A DNA stretch of 64,000 nucleotides, taken from the NCBI RefSeq assembly GCF_033097365.1, contig NZ_AP028461.1, positions 8,494,001 through 8,558,000 of the forward strand, given 5' to 3'. Numbering within the stretch: the stretch's first letter is position 1; each line of letters opens with the position of its first letter. Below the pieces are notes generated by a model. The model was not told where the DNA came from. It made no database searches and saw nothing but the letters and a program-made list of their open reading frames with translations. The stretch is from Actinoplanes sichuanensis (lineage in GTDB: Bacteria > Actinomycetota > Actinomycetes > Mycobacteriales > Micromonosporaceae). Shown here piece by piece: positions 41,579 to 51,121 of the stretch. Made by a program: the position numbers and the translations under genes.

Positions 41579-43951
41579 TCAGCCGAGCGTCACGTCGACT
41601 CGTCTCGTTCCGGAGGCGGGCACGCCCACCCTCGTCGCCGACTCCTGGGTGGTCGCGTGGTCGTACCACCCGGTCTTGACGATGTCGCCCTCGCCCGTCG
41701 CCACCCAACGGATCTTGACCTGCTGTCTGCCGATCACCGGCATCCGGTACGTCCCGCCCGGCCCCTGGCCGTAGCTGTCGAACTCGGCCATCTGGTCGCC
41801 GGTCACCGCGTTGATCGCGGTGAGCCGCCAGCCGTCGGCCGGTGGCCCGGGCGGGATCACCACCTTTCCGGTCAGCACGGATCCGCCGGTCAGCTTGATG
41901 TCGTAGGTCGCCGCCGCACTCGACGCGACCGGGATGTGCATCGCCTGGAAGCGGTTGCCGACGTTGCCCGACCACTGCCGCGGGTGACCTGACGCGCTGA
42001 ACGCCAGCGGCCACGCGTACGGCCCGAGCTTGCCGATCGTGTACCGGCCCCGGCTGTCGGTGTCGACGTCGTGGATCGGCCCGGCGCCGAAGCTCCAGGC
42101 GGTGAACGAGACGTTGGCGCCCTCGATCGGCGCGCCGCCGCTCCCGGTCACCACACCGGTGATCGATCCGGCCCGGTCCAGGCGCGCGGGCGGCGCCGCC
42201 ACCGTCCGGTCGGTCTCGACCACGATCCGGGCCGCCGCCTTCTGGTCGCCGGTGCCGCCGGACGACCCGATCCACTGGTGGCCGTAGGTGCCGGGGGTGA
42301 CGGCGAAGGCCTCGTAGGTACCCGGGGCGAGAGCCGCGCTGGTCGAGGTGCCCTGGCTCTCGGTGCAGTCGCCGTACCCGTCCGGCAGGCCGCCGCCACC
42401 GATCATGGTCAGCACGAAACAGGTCTCCGGCACCGGCCTGCCGGTGGTGTGGTCGGTGGCACTGAACGACACCTTGCCGCCCTTGGCCAGCGGGATGGTG
42501 ATCGTGGCGGTCTGCCCGCTGACCAGCGTGACCGGGTTGTCACGGTCCCGCAGGAAGTAGGTGTCCTCGGCCGGCAGCACGTCGACGGCTGCCTCGCCGG
42601 GGGTCAGATCGCCCACCGTGGCGACCCCGCCGACCGCGCAGCCCTGCTCGAACCCACCCGATTCGACCTGCACGCAGAAGTCGGTGACCGGCGCCCCGGT
42701 GACCTCGTCGACCGCCTTCACGGCCACCGTCGCACCGGTCAGCCAGGTGTCGTCCACGGTGACGTCGGCCCCGCCGTCGACGGTGATCACGTCGGCGGCC
42801 TCGCGGGTGGTCTTCCCGTACGCCCACTGGTTCCGCGAGCCCGACGGGTTCGTGAACGAGACCTGGTAGTCACCGGGACGGACGTCGTCGATCCGCCACG
42901 AGCCGTCCGACCCGGTCGACGTGCCGTAGGTGTGCTCGTCGTCGGTCGACGTGAGGTAGACCTGGAACTCCGCCTTCGCGCCGCCGTCCGCCGCGACCAG
43001 GCGACCGGACATGGCAGCGGGCTTCAGCACCGAGTCGTCGGCGAGGATCGTCTGCCCCGCGGCGAGCGTGTAGACCCGGGCCTTGGCCCGGTCGACGGCA
43101 CCCGGGATGTACTGCACGGCCCCGTTGGGGTCGGCCTGGAACGCGACGACGTAGTCACCGGGTAGCGCCGGGAACGAAAAGCCGCCGTCGTCGCCGGTGA
43201 AGCCGCCGTAGATCCGCCGCTCCCCGGCGAACAGCAGCACCTCGATCCACGGCAGCGGGCTCCCGTCGACGCCGGTGATCCGCCCTTGGAACGTACCGGT
43301 CGGAAGAAGTGTCTCGTCGACCCGGACCGTGGCGCCCGCCGCGACGGCGAACGTGCCCGCGTTCTCCTCGGTGGCCGACCGCGGCGCCCACTGCCGGGCC
43401 GAGTCCGGCCCGAACCCGACGTGCTGGTCACCGGCCCACACGGTGACCCGGTACCGTCCCGCGTCGTCGGTGTAGGTCTGCGCCCGCGAGTCACCCGCGA
43501 GCTCGTGGACGTCCACCTGCAGCCAGGCCGCCGGCGAACCGTCGGCCCCGGTGACCGTCCCCTCGACGACACCCGTCGGCAGCCGCCGCGCGTCGACGGT
43601 CAGCACCCCGCCGTCGGACACCTGGAAGACCTGCCCCGCCTCCTGGCTGAGCTCCTGCGGCGCCCACTGGATCAGGGTCTCGGTCTGGAAGGAGACCTTC
43701 ACCGGCCCCTCGCCGATCCCGGTCAGCCGGTAGCGCCCGTCGGCGTCGGTGGCCGTGCCACCCAGGTACGACCCGTCCTCGGCACCCCAGACCACCACCC
43801 AGGCGTCCACCAGCGGAGCGCCGGCGTGGTCGGTGAAGACACCGTCGACCACACCGGCGCCGGCGGCGGCCGCGGGCGAGGTCAGCCCTCCGGCCAGCAG
43901 CAACCCGGCGGCGAGCACACCACCGAGCCGGAGGAGAAGAGATCTGATCAC
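41579..43951 (-). CDS. Secreted protein with multiple carboxypeptidase-regulatory/CnaB-like repeats
   Basis: 790 aa; start taken as the GTG at 43951, which gives signal peptide IRSLLLRLGGVLAAGLLLAG ending AAA/G. The rest is a series of 80-100-residue beta-sandwich repeats with patterns such as GVFTDHAGAPLVDAWVVVW, TATDADGRYRLTGIGEGPVKVSF, GRITGVDGSPLPWIEVLLFAG and GVVTGSGGAPIEGANVSF (about seven). Four cysteines in the middle region (FCVQVESGGFEQGC, ETCFVL, GDCTES) could form disulfides. No enzymatic domain or sortase signal. Probably an extracellular structural or adhesive protein. Confidence 0.8.
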   Translation of the reverse strand: MIRSLLLRLGGVLAAGLLLAGGLTSPAAAAGAGVVDGVFTDHAGAPLVDAWVVVWGAEDGSYLGGTATDADGRYRLTGIGEGPVKVSFQTETLIQWAPQELSQEAGQVFQVSDGGVLTVDARRLPTGVVEGTVTGADGSPAAWLQVDVHELAGDSRAQTYTDDAGRYRVTVWAGDQHVGFGPDSARQWAPRSATEENAGTFAVAAGATVRVDETLLPTGTFQGRITGVDGSPLPWIEVLLFAGERRIYGGFTGDDGGFSFPALPGDYVVAFQADPNGAVQYIPGAVDRAKARVYTLAAGQTILADDSVLKPAAMSGRLVAADGGAKAEFQVYLTSTDDEHTYGTSTGSDGSWRIDDVRPGDYQVSFTNPSGSRNQWAYGKTTREAADVITVDGGADVTVDDTWLTGATVAVKAVDEVTGAPVTDFCVQVESGGFEQGCAVGGVATVGDLTPGEAAVDVLPAEDTYFLRDRDNPVTLVSGQTATITIPLAKGGKVSFSATDHTTGRPVPETCFVLTMIGGGGLPDGYGDCTESQGTSTSAALAPGTYEAFAVTPGTYGHQWIGSSGGTGDQKAAARIVVETDRTVAAPPARLDRAGSITGVVTGSGGAPIEGANVSFTAWSFGAGPIHDVDTDSRGRYTIGKLGPYAWPLAFSASGHPRQWSGNVGNRFQAMHIPVASSAAATYDIKLTGGSVLTGKVVIPPGPPADGWRLTAINAVTGDQMAEFDSYGQGPGGTYRMPVIGRQQVKIRWVATGEGDIVKTGWYDHATTQESATRVGVPASGTRRVDVTLG

Positions 43952-44106
43952 GACAAGCCCCCATGGCGTTGACAGAGAACACGACCCATGTCGATGCGTC
44001 ACATCGCCCGCAGCATAGATGAACCACCTGGGGGTTCAGCGGAGATGATTCCGGTCGTTCATGGGTGCTCGACTCTGCACAGCCGGGCCGGCCGCGGCGC
44101 CGACGG

Positions 44107-45096
44107 TTACACGACCGCCCCGGCGCTGGCTGTCGGCTGCGTCCGTTGGTGGGCGATCGCGGTCCGCTGTCCCGAGGCCTTGAACCAGTCGATCGTCGCC
44201 CGGAGACCGAGATCCAGCGGGGAATCGCCCGCCTCGGGCATCAGCGCCCGCAACCGGCGGTGATCGGCCTGCGAGTCCCGCACGTCGCCGATCCGGGACC
44301 GGGCGAACTGAATGTCGATCGACCGGCCGATGAAGCGTTCGATCTTCCGGGCCAGGTCGGCGATCGTCGTGCGGGTACCGAAGGCCAGGTTCACCGGCGC
44401 CGGGCTCGCCACCGTCTTCAGAGCGGCGTCGGCGAGGACCGACACCAGGGCGCCGACATAGGTGAAGTCCCTGGACTGGCTCCCGTCGCCGTGAATGACG
44501 AGAGGCCTGCCGTGCAGCGCCGCGTCGATGAAGGACGGGATGACCGCGGCGTACGGATGATCAGGGGACTGGAGCGGGCCGTACACGTTGAAGAATCTGA
44601 ACGCGACCGCGGGGAAGCGGTACGTCGAGGCGTACGCCAGCGCATAGGCCTCGGCCGCGAGCTTGTTGGCGGCATAGGGGCTCACCGGCGCGGCGGCGTC
44701 GTCCTCGCTGATCGGCAGCTTCTGCGACTGACCGTAGACAGCCGACGACGAGGCGAAGACGAGTGCCTTCTGGAACTTCCGGCAGGCCTCCAGGATCCCG
44801 ACGGTGCCGTTCACATTGATCTCGTGGCTCCACAGAGGATCCATGATCGAGAGGGGTACGGAGGGCTGCGCCGCCAGGTGAACGATCGAGTCGTTCTGAT
44901 CGACCAGATCCCAGACCGTTTCGCGATGCAGGATGGTGTCTCTGATCACCCGGACCGGAAGCGAATCGATGTTGTTTATGCTCCCAGTACTGAAATCGTC
45001 GAGAACCGTGACGCTTTCAACGCCGGGCCTCGCGAGGAGTTCGCGGCACAGGTTCGCACCGATGAAACCGGCTCCGCCGGTTACCAGAATTCTCAT
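44107..45096 (-). CDS. NAD-dependent sugar-nucleotide epimerase/dehydratase (SDR)
   Basis: 329 aa from ATG 45096. Extended SDR: MRILVTGGAGFIGANLCREL (NAD-binding GxxGxxG), HLAAQPSVPLS, VFASSSAVYGQS with catalytic Ser/Thr, SPYAANKLAAEAYALAY with YxxxK, and FRFFNVYGPLQSPDHPYAAVIPSF. Closest in type to UDP-glucose 4-epimerase-like enzymes; the exact sugar is unknown. It supplies sugar nucleotides for the adjacent exopolysaccharide locus. Confidence 0.9.
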   Translation of the reverse strand: MRILVTGGAGFIGANLCRELLARPGVESVTVLDDFSTGSINNIDSLPVRVIRDTILHRETVWDLVDQNDSIVHLAAQPSVPLSIMDPLWSHEINVNGTVGILEACRKFQKALVFASSSAVYGQSQKLPISEDDAAAPVSPYAANKLAAEAYALAYASTYRFPAVAFRFFNVYGPLQSPDHPYAAVIPSFIDAALHGRPLVIHGDGSQSRDFTYVGALVSVLADAALKTVASPAPVNLAFGTRTTIADLARKIERFIGRSIDIQFARSRIGDVRDSQADHRRLRALMPEAGDSPLDLGLRATIDWFKASGQRTAIAHQRTQPTASAGAVV

Positions 45097-45248
45097 CTTT
45101 GTAAGTCGCCCAATTAATCGAGGACGGATAGGGATCACACACGAATGATCGATGTCAACGTTATACAACGAGGGCCGGACAGGCCGGTGGCGGACGATTC
45201 GAACGGCCGCCCGGCCGTCCTGGAATTCACCGGAGAGAGCTAACCCGG

Positions 45249-46412
45249 TCAGCCAGTCGGCCGCCCCACCGATCGCTCGTCGGACTTCACTCCGGCCGCA
45301 CCGGCCAGAACCGCTTCCAGCCGCATAACGGTACGTGCGGCGCTGTAGTCCTCCAGTGCCCGGCGGGCCCGGCGGGCCAGATCGTCGCGCCCGGCATCGT
45401 CACCGAGCAGGCGGTCGATCCCGGCCGCGAACTCCTCCGCGTCGTCCGCGACCAGGCAGGGAACCTCGAACCGGGCACCGGCCCACGAGGTCGCGACGAC
45501 CGCCGCACCGCTGGACGCGGCTTCGAGCAGCTTGTTCGGGGAGCCCGTGCCGAGTCCGCGCAGCGGTACCACGGCCACCCGGGCCCGCGCGAGGTAGTCG
45601 GCGAGGCTCGGCACGTCGGAGGCGACCTCCACCCCGGACAGCCGCAGACGAGCGGCGCCCCGGCCGACCACCACCACTCGCGCCTCCGGGCGTCGTCGCC
45701 GCAGGGCCGGAACGATCTCGTAGGCGAGCCACTCGGCGGCCACCCGGTTGGGCGGATATGCCATGTCACCTGTGAAGATGACGTCGATGTCGCGGTCTGT
45801 CCCGTCGACACCGGCGATCGTGCCGTCCCAGGCGGCCGGGATGACCGTGACGGCCGGACGGGCGGGAAGTCGGCCGGCGTCCTCCCGGGCGGTCACCACC
45901 TGCGCGTCGGCCCACCCGGCAGCGCGGCGCTCGTAGCGGGCCAGCGTCAGCGCCTCGCACCTGGCGGCGAGGCGGCGGGGCAGCGACTCTGGCCCGTCCG
46001 CGCGGCGCCGCATGTTCAGGCTCAGGGCGTCGATGTGGTCCAGCACGGTGGGGATCCCGAGCGGGCCGGCGATCGACCGCACCGTGACGATCAGCGCCAC
46101 GTCGTGCCCGGACGCGAGCTCCAGGACGCCCGCCCACGAGGTTCTGGGCATCATCCACCCGACCTGTCCGGGCCGGCCGCGCAGTGCCGCCTCGGCCGCC
46201 CCTAGTACGCGCTCCACCACCCGGACGGGCCGGACCTCCACGGCGGCGTACTCCCGGAGCGCGGCCTCGGCCTTGCCGGAGGGCGGCGGGGAGGTCGTGA
46301 CGACCGTGACGTCGTGGCGAAGCGCGAGCTCCCGGACGAAGGCGAAGGCACGCAGCGCGTCACCCTTGCCTCCCGCTTCCGGGAACCGACAGGCCACCAC
46401 CAGGATCCTCAT
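45249..46412 (-). CDS. Glycosyltransferase, GT4-like
   Basis: 387 aa with GT-B fold features: RILVVACRFPEAGGKGDALRA at the start, DRDIDVIFTGDMAYPPNRVAAEWL and VVVVGRGAARLRLSG in the C-terminal domain, and VPLRGLGTGSPNKLLEAASSGAAVVATSWAGARFEV as the donor-binding ExxxxG region. Likely cytoplasmic, adding a sugar to the lipid-linked repeat unit. It is 152 bp upstream of the epimerase on the same strand. Confidence 0.88.
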   Translation of the reverse strand: MRILVVACRFPEAGGKGDALRAFAFVRELALRHDVTVVTTSPPPSGKAEAALREYAAVEVRPVRVVERVLGAAEAALRGRPGQVGWMMPRTSWAGVLELASGHDVALIVTVRSIAGPLGIPTVLDHIDALSLNMRRRADGPESLPRRLAARCEALTLARYERRAAGWADAQVVTAREDAGRLPARPAVTVIPAAWDGTIAGVDGTDRDIDVIFTGDMAYPPNRVAAEWLAYEIVPALRRRRPEARVVVVGRGAARLRLSGVEVASDVPSLADYLARARVAVVPLRGLGTGSPNKLLEAASSGAAVVATSWAGARFEVPCLVADDAEEFAAGIDRLLGDDAGRDDLARRARRALEDYSAARTVMRLEAVLAGAAGVKSDERSVGRPTG

Positions 46413-46738
46413 CGAGGCGTGTCATCCTTTCTTGCCTACTCAACAACCACGGCGAATGCGAACGGTATTGCAGGACGAGGATCTGGCCGACGAGGCCGGA
46501 TACGACACTTCCGCAGAACAGATTCGGGGGCTGCGGGATTATCTCAATATTCCATTGCAATAGAGCGGGAGGAACCCGCCCGGTGATTATTCACCCGGAG
46601 AGCCCGCGGAGGTCCGACACTACGTGCCCGGAAATCGAATGATCGGACTAACTCGCACCGGTGAATTCCGGGCCGGACCCGGCGCAGCCGCATTCACTCC
46701 GGATTCCTCCGCTACCCGCCGGGCGAATGTCTCGTTAA
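46413..46738. other. Divergent intergenic region, 326 bp
   Basis: No supported gene; AT-richer than its flanks, with stretches such as TTATCTCAATATTCCATTGC. It separates two divergent glycosyltransferase genes and presumably holds both promoters. Confidence 0.45.
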
Positions 46739-48025
46739 ATGACGGTGACGTCGACCGTCCGTAAGCGATGCCCGCCGTACCCCGGCCGGGCCGGAGGGAT
46801 CCTTTTGTTGCGCTCGTCCAGACATCAGACCGCAGGCCGCGGAAGGCTCGGCGTCTACGTCGACACGGTGGTCGACATCAGCCATCGGGACGAGATCCAC
46901 ACCGTACGGACGAACGCGGCGAGCCTGGCCTTCCTGACCTTCGTCTGTGAGGTCGGATCACGATTCCCCGGCCTGACGATCTTCGCCAGGCAGTCGGGCG
47001 ACGCGGGCGCCGACTTCGAACTGCCCGGCCGTCCGGGCCTCGCCGGTCTGCCCTACTACCCGTCGCTGTCGCCCCGTGCCCTGGCGGCCAACGCCCTCAC
47101 GACGGTACGGGCGATGTGGCGGCATCTCGACGAGGTCGACCATGTCTGGGTCTTCGGGCCGCATCCCTACGGTCTTCTGCTCACGGTTCTCGCGACGGCC
47201 CGGCGGCGGCGGGTGACGCTCGGCGTCCGGCAGGACACCGTTCACTACTTCGCCAGCCGCATCCAGCCGGGAGCCCGGCGTACCGGAGTCATGCTGGCCG
47301 TGCGGCTGCTCGACGCGTCCTGGCGCCTGCTGTCGCGCAGACTGCCGACGACTGTCGTCGGCGCCGGCATCGAGAAGGCCTACGGCGGACCCCGGACCGG
47401 GTTGTACCCGATGAGTGTCTCGCTGATCCGGCAGCGCGATCTCCGACCGGCCGGCCCGCGGCGTGAGCTGACCGGCCCGATCGAGCTGCTGGCGGTCGGC
47501 CGGCTGGCACCGGAGAAGAATCCGATGATGCTGCTCGACGCCCTCGCGATGCTGCACTCGCGTCACCCGGACCGCTTCCGCCTCACCTGGGTCGGTGACG
47601 GCGAACTGCGGTCGGCGGTGCGGGCCAGGGCGGCTGAACTCGGTATCGGGGATGTCGTCTCGCTGCCGGGATTCGTCCCGATCGGCGAGGAGCTGATGGA
47701 GTACTACCGTCGCGCGGACCTTTTCGTCCTCACCTCGGTCACCGAGGGGCTACCCCAGGCTCTCGTCGAGGCCCAGGCGAACGCCGTCCCGATCGTGGCG
47801 ACCGACGTCGGAGGGGTCGGCGTGGTCCTCGACAACGGCCGCGCCGGCATTCTGGTGCCGTCCGGCGACGCGACGGCGCTGGCCGAATCGATCGACGGTC
47901 TCGTCGCGGACAGCGCCCGCCTGTCGGCGCTGGTGGAGCGAGGGCGAGAGCTCGCCGAGACACGGACCCTGGAGGCGACGTCGGCTTCGGCGGCCGCCTT
48001 CCTCGCGGCCGGAACCCGGCAGTGA
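46739..48025 (+). CDS. Glycosyltransferase, GT4-like
   Basis: 428 aa. The family-like part begins at RLGVYVDTVVDISHRDEIHT, so the true start may be inside the first 35 residues; no ribosome site is seen before ATG 46739. GT-B motifs: GPIELLAVGRLAPEKNPMMLLDALAML, TWVGDGELRSAVRARAAELG, VVSLPGFVP and ADLFVLTSVTEGLPQALVEAQANAVPIVATDVGG (the EGLPxxxxEA donor site). Exopolysaccharide assembly is the likely job. Confidence 0.88.
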   Translation: MTVTSTVRKRCPPYPGRAGGILLLRSSRHQTAGRGRLGVYVDTVVDISHRDEIHTVRTNAASLAFLTFVCEVGSRFPGLTIFARQSGDAGADFELPGRPGLAGLPYYPSLSPRALAANALTTVRAMWRHLDEVDHVWVFGPHPYGLLLTVLATARRRRVTLGVRQDTVHYFASRIQPGARRTGVMLAVRLLDASWRLLSRRLPTTVVGAGIEKAYGGPRTGLYPMSVSLIRQRDLRPAGPRRELTGPIELLAVGRLAPEKNPMMLLDALAMLHSRHPDRFRLTWVGDGELRSAVRARAAELGIGDVVSLPGFVPIGEELMEYYRRADLFVLTSVTEGLPQALVEAQANAVPIVATDVGGVGVVLDNGRAGILVPSGDATALAESIDGLVADSARLSALVERGRELAETRTLEATSASAAAFLAAGTRQ

Positions 48026-48164
48026 GCCGAGGAACGAGCGCCGGCGTCCGTGGACGCGCGAGCGTGGGTTGATCCGCGACCTCACCCACCGGCCAGAGCC
48101 ACCACCCCGCAAGGCGCCAAGCCTTCGATGCCGAGATGAGGTCCGTCGCGTCGTGCATGCACGA

Positions 48165-49787
48165 ATGGAGGCCGCGCCCGCTGTCCAGCCGAGCCGGTCG
48201 TCACATTTGAGTGGATCTCGACTGAGGAAGCGGGAAATCTTCGTCTGGCTGCTGGCTGCCGTCGTCTACTACGCGGCGATGCTGTACGTGGTGGGGTCGC
48301 CACTGCTGGACAACGACAGCTACCAGTACCTCAGCGTGGCCTCGAACATCCTGACCGGGGACGGGATGACCACCGACATCCCGTTCTTCGAGAGCGAACT
48401 GCGGCACGGGGTGGTGCCCTCGTCCGTGACGACGTTCCCGCCTGGCTACCCGATCACCATCGCCGTCCTGCAGACGCTCGGCCTGGGTCCCCAATCGGCT
48501 GCGGTAGCCATGTCGATCACATCCGGCGCGCTGACCGTGGCGACGCTCGGCCTGATCTGCCGGCGCCTGCGGATGGACCCGCTCATCTCGCGTTACGTCC
48601 TGTTCGCCTTCGGCGCCAACGCGAGCACTCTCACGTACTCGATCAGCATTCTCTCGGAGTCCCTGTTCACCCTGCTCGTGACGGTTGTGATCCTGGCCTT
48701 CCTGGCTTCGCGGGCGGTCGGCGACAATCGGACCGCGTGCGCCATCGCGACGTTGAGCGGAACAGCCGTCGGGGTCGCCACCTGGGTGCGGTACGCCGGC
48801 CTGTTCGTGTTCGCCGGGATCATCCTGGCCCTGCTGATGGAACTGGCCACCTCGCGTACGCGCCGAGCCTTCTACAACCTGATCTCCGTGGGCGTTCCGG
48901 CCGCGTTGCTCATCGCCCCCTTGATCGCCAGAAACGTCCTGCTCACCGGGACCTGGCAGGGCGGGAACACGGTGGCCAGCGAGGACGGCGCGGCGCGGAC
49001 GCTGATGAAGGGAGCGACCGGGCTGGCGTGGCTGGCCGTGGGCAACGGCACGACAGCCGTCGCGGTGGCCGCACAGGTCACCGTCGCGATCGTCGCGGTC
49101 GTCGCCCTGACGAAGCTGCGCAGCTGGCCGCACATGCCCGACCTGAATCTGGTCGCGACGGTCCTCGTCGTCTACATCGCGGCGATCGTTCTCGCGTCCC
49201 TGAACTCACCCATCGACATCGGCGCCCGCCTGCTGTTCCCGGCGCTGCCGCTGATCTCGCTGACCGGCGGACTCGTCGTCTGGCGGCTGCAACGCCGGAG
49301 CCACCGCCGCCTTCGGACCGTCGCCTCGAAAGTACTGGCGACAGTCGGCGTGTGCGCCTACTTCATCTCCGGCTGCACCTGCCTCGACCTGCCCTACTCC
49401 CCGCCGCACCACGGCGTGGAGGCGAAACTGGCCGCGCCCCTGGAGGACGGTTCCCGCGTGATCGACTGGTTGGCCGCCCGGAACGCACCGGGGGTTCCGG
49501 TGATGGCGACCGAGAGCCAGGCGACGTCGTACGCCCTGCACCGGCCGGTCGTCGGGATGGCCGAGTCCAGGTACAGCAGCACCAGGTGGGACGAGGCGAC
49601 CGTGGTGAGCGTGATAAGGCAGTACCGGGCCCGCTACCTGATCCTGTACACCCACCCGGACGAGGTCAGCGGGCGAAGCGTCCAATCAGAATCGCCCTTC
49701 CTCGCCTCTCTCCTGGCCGGGCGACGGGCGGCCGGCTTCGTCGTCGCCGCGCGGAGCACGGAAGTGATCATCTTCGAGTCGCGCTGA
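48165..49787 (+). CDS. GT-C-like polytopic membrane protein
   Basis: About 540 aa from ATG 48165; an earlier in-frame start at 48069 cannot be excluded. About ten membrane helices, with the first extracytoplasmic loop carrying SPLLDNDSYQYLSVASNIL, the acidic DxD-like site of GT-C/PMT-type glycosyltransferases, and TFPPGYPITIAVLQ afterwards. A C-terminal soluble domain (SRVIDWLAARNAPGVPVMATESQA) follows. It probably transfers a sugar from a lipid carrier outside the membrane, or modifies the polysaccharide. The stop is 11 bp from that of the convergent flippase. Confidence 0.75.
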   Translation: MEAAPAVQPSRSSHLSGSRLRKREIFVWLLAAVVYYAAMLYVVGSPLLDNDSYQYLSVASNILTGDGMTTDIPFFESELRHGVVPSSVTTFPPGYPITIAVLQTLGLGPQSAAVAMSITSGALTVATLGLICRRLRMDPLISRYVLFAFGANASTLTYSISILSESLFTLLVTVVILAFLASRAVGDNRTACAIATLSGTAVGVATWVRYAGLFVFAGIILALLMELATSRTRRAFYNLISVGVPAALLIAPLIARNVLLTGTWQGGNTVASEDGAARTLMKGATGLAWLAVGNGTTAVAVAAQVTVAIVAVVALTKLRSWPHMPDLNLVATVLVVYIAAIVLASLNSPIDIGARLLFPALPLISLTGGLVVWRLQRRSHRRLRTVASKVLATVGVCAYFISGCTCLDLPYSPPHHGVEAKLAAPLEDGSRVIDWLAARNAPGVPVMATESQATSYALHRPVVGMAESRYSSTRWDEATVVSVIRQYRARYLILYTHPDEVSGRSVQSESPFLASLLAGRRAAGFVVAARSTEVIIFESR

Positions 49788-49798
49788 CCGGCCGCGGC

Positions 49799-51121
49799 TC
49801 AGCCCTTCCGGTTACGCACTACCCGTACCAGATGCGCGATGTCGGTCTGCTGCGGCAGCAGCGACCGGTACCGCATGCCGAGGGTCCGATGGGCGAGGCC
49901 CAGCGCGACGATTCCGCAGACCAGATAGCCGACCGCGGAGGCGAAGGCAGCGCCGGTCGCGCCGTACCGCGGGATCATCAGCACGAACATGACCATCGCG
50001 ACCGCGAATCCGGCGGTGTGGGCCGACGATTCGAGGATCGGCCGCCGCTGAGCGACAAGTGCGGTACCGAAGATGTTCAACGCCATCATCCCGAAGGCGC
50101 CGACGGCCAGAATCCGGAGATCGAGTACGGAGTCCGCGAACTCCGAACCGAAGATGGTCACGCAGAGGAACGGGGCGGCCAGCATCGTCCCGCCGACGAT
50201 GACCAGCACGAGGACGGCACAGACACGGAAGATGCGCGCCGCCTGGCGACCGGCGTCAGCCGTCGAGGCCCGTAGCAGGTCCGGCCGGAAGGTCACGCTC
50301 ACCGCCCGGGACAGGTGCACGATCCCGTCGAACCACGCCGCGGCGACGCTGTAGGTGCCGAGCTCGCGGGCGTTGCCGAGGGCGCCGACCAGCCAGTGGT
50401 CGAGGCGGTAGGTGCCGGTCATCATGACGCCGCCGACGTGGCTGCGCAGGCCGAACCCGAGTACCTGCCGGAGGAGCGGTGCCGACGGAGCGGCGAATCC
50501 GGACGAACGGCCGACGTGGGCCACGAGCAGCCCGGCCGAGACGGCGAACCCGATCGCCCAGTTCATGATGGCGACGCTGATCGTCAGGCCGTCCATCGCC
50601 GCGAAACCCAAGTTCAGGAGGAAGGTGACAAGTGGCGCGCTGATGAAGCCGAGGCTGGCCATGGCCAGGTCGTACGCGGCCCGGGCCAGGAACAGGAAGT
50701 AGTTCTGCAGGATCCAGATCGGGATGGCACTGATCGCGATCATGACGTCGACGTCGGCGAATCGAATTCCCGGTGCCGGTACGGCCCGGAAGACGACCCA
50801 GGCCACCACCGCGCCCAGCGCGCCCAGCGCGCCGGCGAGCACCACACCGGCACCGGCGAGAGCCGGCCGCTTCTCCGGGTGCGCACCACTGATATTGATC
50901 ATGGCTTCGTACGCGCTCAGGCTGGCCAGGAACGCGATCAGGCCGGACACGGTGGTGAGGAAGGCGATCTCGCCGCGGCCGGTCGCGCCCAGCAGGCGCG
51001 CGGTCAGTACCACGTTGGCCAGGCTGACCGCGGAGGCGACCACGTACGACCCGTAGGTCTGCATCGCCGCCCGCAGCATCGACGGGCGGTGGTCCTCGGG
51101 AAGGGTCTGTGCGTCGGTCAT
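49799..51121 (-). CDS. Wzx-type oligosaccharide flippase
   Basis: 440 aa, about 12 to 14 helices. The N-terminus TYGSYVVASAVSLANVVLTARLLGATGRGEIAFLTTVSGLIAFLASL is typical of MATE/MVF polysaccharide exporters, followed by GFGLRSHVGGVMMTGTYRLDHWLVGAL. It flips lipid-linked repeat units across the membrane. The ATG overlaps the stop of the upstream polymerase/ligase gene (ATGA). Last gene of the operon. Confidence 0.9.
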   Translation of the reverse strand: MTDAQTLPEDHRPSMLRAAMQTYGSYVVASAVSLANVVLTARLLGATGRGEIAFLTTVSGLIAFLASLSAYEAMINISGAHPEKRPALAGAGVVLAGALGALGAVVAWVVFRAVPAPGIRFADVDVMIAISAIPIWILQNYFLFLARAAYDLAMASLGFISAPLVTFLLNLGFAAMDGLTISVAIMNWAIGFAVSAGLLVAHVGRSSGFAAPSAPLLRQVLGFGLRSHVGGVMMTGTYRLDHWLVGALGNARELGTYSVAAAWFDGIVHLSRAVSVTFRPDLLRASTADAGRQAARIFRVCAVLVLVIVGGTMLAAPFLCVTIFGSEFADSVLDLRILAVGAFGMMALNIFGTALVAQRRPILESSAHTAGFAVAMVMFVLMIPRYGATGAAFASAVGYLVCGIVALGLAHRTLGMRYRSLLPQQTDIAHLVRVVRNRKG